A DNA stretch of 64,000 bases, taken from the NCBI GenBank assembly GCA_963807235.1, contig CAWEBF010000018.1:62001-126000 (forward strand). The letters run 5' to 3'. The position numbers and the translations under genes were made by a program. Within the stretch, counting starts at the first letter, position 1, and every line of letters starts with the position of its first letter. The notes under the pieces were generated by a model that was given only the letters and a program-made list of their open reading frames with translations, ran no database searches and was not told the origin of the DNA. This stretch comes from CAWEBF01 sp963807235. GTDB lineage: Bacteria > Acidobacteriota > Vicinamibacteria > Vicinamibacterales > UBA2999. Shown here one piece after another: positions 30,576 through 37,672 of the stretch.

Positions 30576-31883
30576 TCAGCTTGTCGACGTGAGGCTGTCG
30601 GCGTTCCGGTGGGTTTCGCTCATCGTAGCACGCGACAACGCCAAGTCAACGGCCTTCTCCCGGCGCAAGCCGGCATAGAGCCGTGCCACGCCGCCCTCTT
30701 TTTCCAGCTGCGCCCGCAGAGCCGCCGGCGTCCGACCGGCCCGTTCCGCGAAGCGTTCAATCTCCTTATCGACCTCTTCGGGTGTCACCGTGAGCTTCTC
30801 GCGGCGGGCGATCTCGTCGAGCACGAGCGCGCTGCCCACTGATGCGATGGCGGGCTCCCGCTGGGCTTCCCGGAACTGCGCCCAGTCGATGCCGGCCTGG
30901 CGCGGATCGACGTTCTGCTGCATCAGCTGTCGCGCGAATTCCTCCAGACGCCGGTCGATCTCGCGCTCTACCAGCGAGGAAGGCGGATCGAAGCCAAGCC
31001 GGGACGCGAGTGCCTTGAGCAGATCGGCGCGCACCTGCCGGCTGTCGTGTTCCCGCGCTTCCTCCGTGAGGTCGCTCCGCACGCGCGTCGTGAGCGCGCT
31101 CAGCGACTCGAACTCACCGAGGTCCTTGGCGAACTCGTCGTCCAGCTCGGGCAATACGCGGCGACGTACGTCCTTCACCGTCGCCGCATAGGCGACCCGG
31201 CTGCCAGCCATTTCGGCCACCGGATACTCGACGGGAAAGTCCACGTCGAAGGTCTTCTGGTCCCCCGGGTTCAGGCCGACCAGGTTCGCGTCGAACCCCG
31301 GCGGGTTGCCCGGCGAGCCGAGCGTGACCGTGACGTCGGTGTGCGTCTCCGATTTGCCGTCGGGATCGGTGCGCACCAGATCGACCACCACGGTGTCGCC
31401 GTCGCCAATCGGCCGACCCTCCACGGCTTCCATCTTCGCGCCGCGCTCGCGCAGGCGCTGCAGCGCCTGATCCACGGCCGTATCGGTCACGGTGGTCGTG
31501 ACGCGTGTGAGCGCAATCGTGCCCAGGTCGCCCGGATCGAACGGCGGGACCGTCTGGATGGCCGCGGTGAACGTCAGCGGCTGCCCTTCGCGGATCGCGA
31601 CGTCCTTGATGTTCGGGGAGTCCACCGGCTCGATGCCGCGCTCCTGCAGCGCTTCTTCCACCGCTCGGGGCACCAGGCCGTGCATCACGTCGTGATGGAT
31701 CTGTTCCCGGAACCGCTGCTTCACGATCGCGGCGGGCGCCTTGCCGGGGCGGAAGCCGGGCAGGCGCACCTCCTTCGCATAGCCGCGGGCGATTCGATCG
31801 ATCTCCGCGTCCACGACGTCGGGCGGGATCTCGATGGAGATCGTCTTCTGCGTTTCGCTGACGTCAGTGAAGTCTGCTTTCAT
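30576..31883 (-). CDS. tig: Trigger factor
   Basis: Encodes 435 residues from ATG 31883 (MKADFTDVSETQKTISIEIP). The ribosome-binding signature is GFRPGKAP (usually GFRxGKxP) near residue 44-51. The PPIase-like domain is about residues 155-240 (GDTVVVDLVRTDPDGKSETH, VDFPVEYPVAEMAGSRVAYA), then the helical C-terminal cradle. It binds near the ribosomal exit tunnel and shields nascent chains. The PPIase domain is less regular than in E. coli (FDVDFPVEYP rather than the F-pocket consensus), so isomerase activity may be weak. It is the first gene of the block, with a hairpin pair and heptads upstream. Confidence 0.95.
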   Translation of the reverse strand: MKADFTDVSETQKTISIEIPPDVVDAEIDRIARGYAKEVRLPGFRPGKAPAAIVKQRFREQIHHDVMHGLVPRAVEEALQERGIEPVDSPNIKDVAIREGQPLTFTAAIQTVPPFDPGDLGTIALTRVTTTVTDTAVDQALQRLRERGAKMEAVEGRPIGDGDTVVVDLVRTDPDGKSETHTDVTVTLGSPGNPPGFDANLVGLNPGDQKTFDVDFPVEYPVAEMAGSRVAYAATVKDVRRRVLPELDDEFAKDLGEFESLSALTTRVRSDLTEEAREHDSRQVRADLLKALASRLGFDPPSSLVEREIDRRLEEFARQLMQQNVDPRQAGIDWAQFREAQREPAIASVGSALVLDEIARREKLTVTPEEVDKEIERFAERAGRTPAALRAQLEKEGGVARLYAGLRREKAVDLALSRATMSETHRNADSLTSTS

Positions 31884-31887
31884 GATG

Positions 31888-31916
31888 GGCTACAGGCTCC
31901 GGGCTCTAGGCTACAG
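31888..31916. repeat. Heptanucleotide tandem repeat (GGCTCCG/GGCTACA type)
   Basis: GGCTACA, GGCTCCG, GGCTCTA, GGCTACA at exact 7-base spacing immediately before the tig start codon, so it is part of the tig leader. Confidence 0.8.
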
Positions 31917-31927
31917 TTTTCAGGGAG

Positions 31928-32019
31928 TGTCCACCTACGCTGCCGAGCACCACCGAGGCAGCTTCGGTGGACATTCACCGTAGCTCGGCCGGCTTTCGTG
32001 AGCCGAGCGGAGGTGAATG
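31928..32019. repeat. Two consecutive hairpins between tRNA-Leu and tig
   Basis: Hairpin 1 (31928-31973): TGTCCACC pairs with GGTGGACA, and inside it GCTGCC with GGCAGC. Hairpin 2 (31972-32019): CATTCACC pairs with GGTGAATG, and inside it GCTCGGC with GCCGAGC. Both have an 8-bp outer stem, a small internal bulge and a 6-7-bp inner stem, so they look like two versions of one unit. The second touches the 3' end of the tRNA gene. Confidence 0.8.
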
Positions 32020-32101
32020 CGAAAGGAGGGACTCGAACCCACACACCCTTTCAGGTACCAGATCCTAAGTCTGGCGCGTCTGCCAATTCCGCCACTTTCG
32101 C
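32018..32101 (-). tRNA. tRNA-Leu (anticodon TAG)
   Basis: Read on the minus strand, the gene starts GCGAAAGTGGCGGAATTGGC and ends in CTTTCGC plus discriminator A. The acceptor arms GCGAAAG and CTTTCGC pair perfectly. The anticodon loop is CTTAGGA between CCAGA-side and TCTGG-side stems, giving TAG (reads CUA/CUG-type Leu codons). A long variable arm (TACCTGAAAGGGTGTGT) marks a class II tRNA, as expected for Leu. The T-arm has GGTTCGAGTCC. The CCA end is not encoded. The dam-type gene ends 29 bases upstream on the same strand. Confidence 0.95.
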
Positions 32102-32130
32102 GTGTAAACGGGCCACGTGCACGGCCGCCG

Positions 32131-33147
32131 TCAGCGTACTCCGGAAGCGCGCCTGGGCGAAAGAGGCGCCCTGGCGCGCAGCATCACGGGCCGCGGCAGC
32201 GCTTCCCGGCCCCGGACGTTGGTCACGATCACCTCGTCAACAGGGCCACGGGATGCCGCCCGGGAATTGATCGAGCGTCGTGCCGGCACTAGCCGCACGT
32301 GCAATCCGGCCGCCCGTGCCCGCGGACTGGAATAGAGGCTCAGGATCTGTGGCGCGCTGGAATTGGACACCACGACGAACGCGCCCCGCCGGCTGGCGGC
32401 GATCACGGCGTCGCACAGCCGCGCCTGATCGGTCAGGCTGAAGCCATCGGCCGTGTAGCTCGCAAACGATGCCGTCCGGCTGACTGGCGCGTAAGGGGGA
32501 TCGCAGTACACGAAGTCGCCCCGGCCTGCGTCTCCCAGCATCTCGTCGAACGGTGCCAGCTCGATCTCCACCCCCGGGGCGCGAAACGCCGCCGCGACGG
32601 CCCGCAGGTGGCCGGCGTCGCAGATGGTGGGCTCGGTATACCGGCCCGCCGGCACGTTGAACGCGCCCTGACGGTTCAGCCGGAACAGCCCGTTGAACCC
32701 GGTGCGGTTGAGGAAGATCAGCATCGCTGCCAGGGCCGGACTGTAGGACTCGGCCAGGGCTTCGCGCTCCTCGGCCGCACCGCTGGCCTGCGCCGCGCGC
32801 CGCGGGTTGAAGCGGCGGTCCCGCACGTCGTAATAGCAGTTGTCGCCGCCCGTGCGGTGCTCGCGTTGCAGCCGCGCCAGGGCACGCACCACCGCGGCGG
32901 TGTCGTCGCGCAGCGCGCGGTAGCAGCCGATCAGGTCCGGGTTCAAGTCCGCCAGGCGCACTGCCTTGCCCTGCAGCCGCCCCGCGGCCAGCAGGTCGAA
33001 GAACACGGCGCCGCTGCCGAAGAACGGCTCGATATAGCGGTCGAACTGCTCCGGGTAATGATGGCCAAGGGCCGGAATCAGCTGGCGTTTGCCCCCGGCC
33101 CACTTCAAAAGGGGACGAGAGGGGAGCGCGGCGGCAGGCGTGTGCAT
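32131..33147 (-). CDS. Dam-type DNA adenine methyltransferase (D12 class)
   Basis: Encodes 338 residues from ATG 33147 (MHTPAAALPSRPLLKWAGGK). The motifs are LLKWAGGKRQ (motif X), PFFGSGAVFF (motif I, SAM), NRTGFNGLFRLNRQG and YCDPPYAP (motif IV, catalytic DPPY). The order X-I-TRD-IV is that of alpha-class N6-adenine methyltransferases such as E. coli Dam (278 residues). The last 60 residues are an Arg-rich extension (RPVMLRARAPLSPRRASGVR). No restriction gene is next to it, so it is probably a solitary methylase; the target site cannot be read from sequence. An in-frame start 27 codons earlier is rejected because the stretch between is non-family. Confidence 0.92.
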   Translation of the reverse strand: MHTPAAALPSRPLLKWAGGKRQLIPALGHHYPEQFDRYIEPFFGSGAVFFDLLAAGRLQGKAVRLADLNPDLIGCYRALRDDTAAVVRALARLQREHRTGGDNCYYDVRDRRFNPRRAAQASGAAEEREALAESYSPALAAMLIFLNRTGFNGLFRLNRQGAFNVPAGRYTEPTICDAGHLRAVAAAFRAPGVEIELAPFDEMLGDAGRGDFVYCDPPYAPVSRTASFASYTADGFSLTDQARLCDAVIAASRRGAFVVVSNSSAPQILSLYSSPRARAAGLHVRLVPARRSINSRAASRGPVDEVIVTNVRGREALPRPVMLRARAPLSPRRASGVR

Positions 33148-33189
33148 CGGCACGCCTTTTTGTATCGACACGGAGCCATTGAGTCTATA

Positions 33190-33246
33190 GCCCAGCCCGC
33201 TCCGCGGGCTGGGCGCAGTGTCTGGCAAACCGGCTTAACGCCGGTT
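33190..33246 (-). terminator. Two hairpins behind the SPFH/RHH operon
   Basis: AACCGGC/GCCGGTT (33228-33246) starts three bases after the RHH stop, and GCCCAGCCCG/CGGGCTGGGC (33190-33214) follows. Both stems are perfect. No U-run follows either, so this may be an mRNA end-protecting structure or a Rho-dependent end and not a classic intrinsic terminator. Confidence 0.5.
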
Positions 33247-33248
33247 CG

Positions 33249-33461
33249 CTATTTGTTTTCAGCGGGTTCCGGGGTGTTTTCGGGATCGGCGGGGGCATCC
33301 AACTCGGGTGGCCGGGGTGCCCGGCCGGCCCGCCGCAGGGCATCGCGCAGGACGAACTCGATCTGCGCGTTCAGGCTGCGCAGATCGTCGTTCGCCCAGC
33401 GCTGCATGCCCTCGAGCACCGCGGCGTCGATCCGAAGGAGAAACGTCTTGCGTTCGGCCAC
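33249..33461 (-). CDS. Small ribbon-helix-helix (Arc-like) protein
   Basis: Encodes 70 residues from the ATG at 33461. The N-terminus MAERKTFLLRIDAAVLEGMQ, with RWANDDLRSLNAQIEFVLRD, is the Arc/MetJ pattern: a beta strand (FLLRID), helix A, a turn with RSLN, and helix B ending in RDALRRAG. The tail is acidic and Pro-rich. The protein should bind DNA as a dimer of the strand. It begins 17 bases after the SPFH gene in the same operon, a pairing that recurs in many genomes, and is a candidate regulator of the operon rather than an antitoxin, since no toxin gene is nearby. Confidence 0.85.
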   Translation of the reverse strand: MAERKTFLLRIDAAVLEGMQRWANDDLRSLNAQIEFVLRDALRRAGRAPRPPELDAPADPENTPEPAENK

Positions 33462-33478
33462 GCTGGATCCCGCCGGAC

Positions 33479-34366
33479 CTACTGATGGATGGTCCCGGTG
33501 TTCACGATGGGCTGCGCGCCCCTTTCACCGCAGAGGACCACCAGCAGGTTGCTGACCATCGCCGCCTTGCGCTCTTCGTCCAGCGTCACGATCCCCTTGT
33601 GGGCGAGCGACGCGAGCGCCATCTCCACCATCCCCACCGCGCCTTCCACGATCCGCGTGCGCGCGGCGATGATGGCCCCAGCCTGCTGGCGCTGCAGCAT
33701 CGCCGCGGCGATTTCGGGCGCGTAGGCCAGGTGGCTGATCCGCGTCTCCTCGACCACGACCCCGGCCTTTTGCAGGCGCTGCTGCATCTCTTCCTTCAGG
33801 TGCTCGGCCACCGCGCCTGTGGTGCCGCGCAGGGAGATGACGTTGGCTTCGTCGTGCGAATCGTAGGGGTAGGTGGTGGCGGCATTCCTCAGGGCCGCCT
33901 CGCTCTGCACACGCACGTAGTTCAGGTAGTCGTCCACCTCGAAGGTGGCCTCGGCCGTGTCCACGACCTTCCACACCACCACCGCGCCGATCTCAATGGG
34001 GTTGCCGTCCTTGTCGTTCACCTTCAAGTGGGCGCTCTCGAAGCTGCGCGTGCGTTGGGAGATGCGCTTCTTCGTGAAGAACGGGTTGGCCCAGCGCAGC
34101 CCGGGCTTGTTGGCCGTGCCCACGTAGTCGCCAAAGAACTGCATGACTCGCCCTTCGTTGGGATTGACGACGAAGAGGCCGAACAACATGAAGAACTCGA
34201 CCATCCCCAGCAGCACGGCCGACACCATCAGCAACCCAAACATGGGGTTGTTCTCCACCCGCGTAGCGCCCATCGCGAACATCCCCACGGTGCCAGCCAT
34301 GACGGCCAGCAAGCCCAACAACACCGGGAGTCCTGGCGAACCGTTCCGAACCTGTTCTCGCACCAT
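33479..34366 (-). CDS. SPFH/Band 7 domain membrane protein
   Basis: Encodes 295 residues from ATG 34366 (MVREQVRNGSPGLPVLLGLL), with GAGGAGAGC directly upstream; a longer frame to 34405 has no ribosome site. Two hydrophobic helices (LPVLLGLLAVMAGTVGMF, MFGLLMVSAVLLGMVEFFML) lead to the SPFH domain: FVVNPNEGRVMQFFGDYVGT, AVVVWKVVDTAEATFEVDDY, EHLKEEMQQRLQKAGVVVEE and TRISHLAYAPEIAAAMLQRQ. SPFH proteins form membrane-bound rings or cages that organise lipids or control proteases. This belongs to the stomatin-like subtype that comes with an RHH gene. The operator-like repeat at 34379 precedes it. Confidence 0.92.
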   Translation of the reverse strand: MVREQVRNGSPGLPVLLGLLAVMAGTVGMFAMGATRVENNPMFGLLMVSAVLLGMVEFFMLFGLFVVNPNEGRVMQFFGDYVGTANKPGLRWANPFFTKKRISQRTRSFESAHLKVNDKDGNPIEIGAVVVWKVVDTAEATFEVDDYLNYVRVQSEAALRNAATTYPYDSHDEANVISLRGTTGAVAEHLKEEMQQRLQKAGVVVEETRISHLAYAPEIAAAMLQRQQAGAIIAARTRIVEGAVGMVEMALASLAHKGIVTLDEERKAAMVSNLLVVLCGERGAQPIVNTGTIHQ

Positions 34367-34378
34367 TGCTCTCCTCCG

Positions 34379-34397
34379 TGATGTCAAATAGATATCA
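34379..34397 (-). promoter_or_regulatory. Inverted repeat overlapping the SPFH ribosome-site region (candidate operator)
   Basis: TGATGTC-AAATA-GATATCA is a 7-bp inverted repeat with one mismatch, starting about 13 bases upstream of the SPFH ATG. Read on the minus strand it is also a direct repeat of TGATATC and TGACATC. RHH proteins bind such short symmetrical sites, so autoregulation by the protein at 33249 is plausible. Confidence 0.5.
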
Positions 34398-34492
34398 CAC
34401 TGCAATCATATACGGAAGAGTTTTGATCCGGTTCCCGGGCTGGGCAGACGTGCCTCAGACTGTGAATTCCATGACATCGGGTCGCCCTGTTC

Positions 34493-35041
34493 GTGGCGGA
34501 CGGCTTCCTGACCGAGGATGAGTGCCTGGCCTGCACCTGGGCCATGGATGCCGGACAGTCGGAGGAGGCAGAGGTGCTCGGCGCGGGTTCCGAGCCGCGC
34601 CTCGAGGTGCGGAGCGCCCAGGACGTGGAGGTGGCCCCGGCGGTCCTGGCACTCGTCGAAGCGCGCCTGGATCAGTGCCGCGAGCGCGTGGCGGCGCACT
34701 TCGGCGTGCACCTGACGGCTCGCGAGGGATCCGGATTCGTGCGCTACCTCGAGGGCGGCTTCTATGCGCCCCACGTGGACTGGTCGGATTCACCCGGGTG
34801 GCCGGATGCGGCACGCCGGCAGGTCGCCGTCATCGTTTTCCTGACGTCGTCCACGGCGGCCGATCCCGCGGGGACGTTCGACGGCGGCACCCTGCGGCTC
34901 TTTCCTGAGAGCGCGCCCGCGCAGGGACTGGAGGTCGCCCCGCGGCGCGGAACGCTGGTGGCGTTTCCCGCGACGCTGCTTCACGAGGTCACCACGGTGC
35001 AGCGCGGCGTGCGGGATGCGATTGTGGATTGGTATTACTGA
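34493..35041 (+). CDS. 2-oxoglutarate/Fe(II) oxygenase, prolyl-hydroxylase-like
   Basis: Encodes 182 residues from GTG 34493 (VADGFLTEDECLACTWAMDA); an in-frame TGA at 34472-34474 limits the start to this GTG or a CTG two codons upstream. The iron ligands are His and Asp in YAPHVDWSDSP and the distal His in ATLLHEVTTVQRG, with the 2OG-binding Arg in RGVRDAIVDWYY. FDGGTLRLF and the double-stranded beta-helix core (AVIVFLTSS, GTLVAFPATL) fit the P4Hc family. The substrate is unknown; it may hydroxylate a protein residue or small molecule. It is divergent from the SPFH operon. Confidence 0.88.
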   Translation: MADGFLTEDECLACTWAMDAGQSEEAEVLGAGSEPRLEVRSAQDVEVAPAVLALVEARLDQCRERVAAHFGVHLTAREGSGFVRYLEGGFYAPHVDWSDSPGWPDAARRQVAVIVFLTSSTAADPAGTFDGGTLRLFPESAPAQGLEVAPRRGTLVAFPATLLHEVTTVQRGVRDAIVDWYY

Positions 35042-35110
35042 AGGCTTCAGGCTCCGGGCTCCAGGCTCCAGGCCCGCAGTTTGTGAATTGTGAATTGTGA
35101 ATTGTGAATT
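35041..35110. repeat. Two types of heptanucleotide repeat in tandem
   Basis: GGCTTCA, GGCTCCG, GGCTCCA, GGCTCCA, GGC (35043-35073) and then TTGTGAA four times plus TTG (about 35081-35111), both with exact period 7. They fill the whole gap between the oxygenase stop and the amidohydrolase ribosome site. Confidence 0.85.
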
Positions 35111-35120
35111 GAGCTCTGAG

Positions 35121-36467
35121 ATGAGAACACACCAGCTCTTGAGGTTGCTCGTGGCGGTGAGTCTGTCTGCCGCCGTCGGGGCGCAGCAGCCGGCGGAGCC
35201 GGCAAGGCCGCTTGCGCTCGTCGGTGGCACGCTGATAGACGGAAGCGGCGGACCGCTGGTTCGCGACAGCGTGGTGCTGGTGCGCGCGGGCCGCATCGAA
35301 CGCGTGGGCACTATCGAGACGCTGCCCGTGCCGGCGGGCTACGACCAGATCTCCACCGAGGGCATGACGGTCCTGCCCGGGCTGTGGGACCTGCACGTGC
35401 ACCTGATTTACAGCGGCCATCCCAATGTCGGCGCCTGGTTCCGGCATGCCGCCGACTTCGAACGCGTCACGATCCCGGCGTCGGCGCGTCAGATGCTGAT
35501 GGCCGGCGTGACCAGCGTGCGCGACCTGGCGGCGCCGCCCGACGCCATTGTGGCGGTGAAGAAGCGCATTGCCAGTGGGGAGCTGCCGGGGCCGACGCTG
35601 TATGTCGCGGGCCCCGCCCTCGCCAAGCTCGCGCCCGGGCAGACCACGACCACGCCGCAGTTCCTGCCGATTGCCGACGCCGCGGACGCGCGCGCCAAGA
35701 CGCGCCGGCTCATCGACGCCGGCGTGGACATCGTCAAGATCTTCTTCGTCGACCGGATGTCGGATGACGAGCGCAGCGCGATCATCAGCGAGGCGCGCAC
35801 TCGCGGCCGCAAGGTCACCATGCACGGTTCGAGCGACGCGGAGATCCGGCTCGGGCTGTCGCTTGGCATCGACGAGTTCCAGCACATCGGCATCGACAGT
35901 CCGGAGTACGCGCCCGACATCGTGGCGGCGCTGCGGGCACGCACCAGGAGCGGCCCGCCGCTCTACTGGACGCCGACGATCGGTGCCAACAACCTGCTGA
36001 ACGCGGACTACATCGCCACCAAGCCCGAGCTGCTGCACGACCCGGAGGCGTACCTGGGGCTGCCGCAGACGCTCGTGGACGAGATCAAGGCCGGCTGGCG
36101 CGACCTTCAGCCGCGGACCGCACGCCCAGACACCGAAACGATCATCAAGCGGAAGATCGCCCAGATGCAGGAGGCCGGGGTGCAGCTCGTATTCGGCAGC
36201 GACGAGGGCAGCACCGGCGAGCTGCCCCGGCATGCGACGTGGATGGATGCCGAGCTATGGGTGCGCGTGCTCGGCATGGCGCCGATGGACGTACTGCGGA
36301 GCATGACCTCCGGCGCGGCGCGCGCGACGGGCGTGGACGCTGAGGTCGGCACCGTCGCCGCGGGCAAGCAGGCCGACCTCATCGCCGTCGGCGGCGATCC
36401 TCTCCGTCACATCAACGTGCTGCGCGATCCAAAAGTCGTGATCAAGGGCGGCCGCCGCTATAAGTAG
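35121..36467 (+). CDS. Secreted amidohydrolase (imidazolonepropionase-like)
   Basis: Encodes 448 residues from ATG 35121. A signal peptide ends near AAVGAQQ. The metal site begins with the HxH of PGLWDLHVHLIY. A metal-bridging Lys is likely in VDIVKIFFVD, followed by His in TMHGSSDAE, His in DEFQHIGID, and the Asp in VFGSDEGSTGE. The C-terminal small beta domain is GTVAAGKQADLIAVGGDPLR. It belongs to the large amidohydrolase group of secreted enzymes related to prolidase or imidazolonepropionase. The substrate is not predictable, but a cyclic amide or dipeptide is likely. It stands alone, convergent with the NHL gene. Confidence 0.9.
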   Translation: MRTHQLLRLLVAVSLSAAVGAQQPAEPARPLALVGGTLIDGSGGPLVRDSVVLVRAGRIERVGTIETLPVPAGYDQISTEGMTVLPGLWDLHVHLIYSGHPNVGAWFRHAADFERVTIPASARQMLMAGVTSVRDLAAPPDAIVAVKKRIASGELPGPTLYVAGPALAKLAPGQTTTTPQFLPIADAADARAKTRRLIDAGVDIVKIFFVDRMSDDERSAIISEARTRGRKVTMHGSSDAEIRLGLSLGIDEFQHIGIDSPEYAPDIVAALRARTRSGPPLYWTPTIGANNLLNADYIATKPELLHDPEAYLGLPQTLVDEIKAGWRDLQPRTARPDTETIIKRKIAQMQEAGVQLVFGSDEGSTGELPRHATWMDAELWVRVLGMAPMDVLRSMTSGAARATGVDAEVGTVAAGKQADLIAVGGDPLRHINVLRDPKVVIKGGRRYK

Positions 36468-36473
36468 GGTCTC

Positions 36474-36497
36474 CCGGAGCCTGGAGCCCGTAGCCCT
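36474..36497. repeat. Heptanucleotide tandem repeat (GGAGCCT/GGAGCCC)
   Basis: Three units at 7-base spacing (GGAGCCT, GGAGCCC, GTAGCCC) between two convergent genes. Confidence 0.65.
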
Positions 36498-37663
36498 CAC
36501 TTCACGGAGTACTTCGTGAACGCGCCGCCCGCCTGCGTCAGCGAGTTCGGACCCTCCGCCGCGTAAACGTTGCCGTCCGCGTCAACCGCGATGCCTTCGC
36601 CCGCCGTCCCCTGGTACACGCGGTCCTCGCGCTCGAAGGGCGGGATGAAGGCGGTAATGCGATCTTCGTCGAGCGGGCCGATGCGTACCCCGTCACGCCA
36701 GTTCGGGTGGTTCAGCGGACCCGACTCCGAGTCGATCGCGTAGAGCAGGTTGCCCTTGATGAAGAACCCGCTGATGCGCCCGTACATGTAGCGCGACTCG
36801 AGGTATTTGCCTTCCTGATCGAAGATCTCGAGCCGGTGGTTGCCGCGATCCGCCACCCAGAGACGGCCCCTGGCGTCGAACATCAGCGCGTGGGGTGTGC
36901 GGAACTCGCCGTGGCGCACGCCGATCTTTCCCCACGACTTGACGAACGTGCCATCCGAGGTGAACTTGCTGATGCGCGAGGTCGCGCCGCGCTTGAGGCC
37001 TTCGGCGATCGCCTGGTTGGTCGTCATGCCCTGGGCGTCGTGGCCGTCGGACACATAGATGCTGCCGTCAGGCCCTACCACGACGTCGTTGGGCTGGTTG
37101 AACTGGCCATCGGCAAGGCCTGGCTTGCCGGCGATGCCCAGACTCAGGAGCTTTTCGCCTTTCGAGCTGAACTTGTGGACCTGGTGTCCCTTCGTCCCCT
37201 CCTTGTTGCCCGCGAAGTCCGCAATCCAGACGTTGCCTTGCTGATCGACGTGGATGCCGTGCGGCGTGATCATGATGCCCTTGCCGAAGTTCGCGAGCAC
37301 CTTGCCGGTGTGGCGGTCGAACTTGAACACGGGATCGACGTCGTTGGTCTCACACGTGGTCCCGCCGCCGCCAGCCCCGCCGAGCGTGCCGGCGCCGCAG
37401 CGCTCGTAGCCCCAGATGTGTCCGTCCTTCGGATCGACATCGAGCCCGGCTGACGTGCCCCACTTCCGCCCCGCGGGAAGCTCGCCCCAGTTGCGGGTCA
37501 CTTTCGGGACGGGGTTGGGCAGTCCCTCACCCGTAATGGGATTTCCCATCTTCGCGGCGGTCTGCGCCGACAACGTCGCGCTGGAATCGGTGTAGCTGAA
37601 GCCCGTCAGCAGGACGACGGCGCTGGCGCCGAGCGAGGAGAGCAGCATTCGCGGCGTGGGCAT
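36497..37663 (-). CDS. Secreted NHL-repeat beta-propeller protein
   Basis: Encodes 388 residues from ATG 37663. A signal peptide (LLSSLGASAVVLLTGFSYT) leads into an NHL-type propeller. The blades contain PHGIHVDQQGNVWIADF, GQFNQPNDVVVGPDGSIYVS, EFRTPHALMFDARGRLWVAD, RGNHRLEIFD and EGIAVDADGNVYAAEGP. The last blade is closed near LTQAGGAFTKYSVK. Such proteins resemble peptidyl-alpha-hydroxyglycine lyase or 6-bladed lactonases, but I cannot see a full set of metal ligands. The start is 9 bases after the PQQ dehydrogenase stop, so both are probably in one operon and could act on the same substrate in the periplasm. Confidence 0.88.
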   Translation of the reverse strand: MPTPRMLLSSLGASAVVLLTGFSYTDSSATLSAQTAAKMGNPITGEGLPNPVPKVTRNWGELPAGRKWGTSAGLDVDPKDGHIWGYERCGAGTLGGAGGGGTTCETNDVDPVFKFDRHTGKVLANFGKGIMITPHGIHVDQQGNVWIADFAGNKEGTKGHQVHKFSSKGEKLLSLGIAGKPGLADGQFNQPNDVVVGPDGSIYVSDGHDAQGMTTNQAIAEGLKRGATSRISKFTSDGTFVKSWGKIGVRHGEFRTPHALMFDARGRLWVADRGNHRLEIFDQEGKYLESRYMYGRISGFFIKGNLLYAIDSESGPLNHPNWRDGVRIGPLDEDRITAFIPPFEREDRVYQGTAGEGIAVDADGNVYAAEGPNSLTQAGGAFTKYSVK

Positions 37664-37672
37664 GACACCTCC

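Noticed and set aside
33249..33461. Antitoxin of a toxin-antitoxin pair
   Set aside because: No small toxin gene adjoins it. The SPFH partner is a known non-toxin association.
32018..34366. tRNA-linked integrated island with methylase, RHH protein and SPFH protein as a defence system
   Set aside because: No integrase, no attachment-site duplication, no nuclease or toxin. GC content and coding style match the neighbours.
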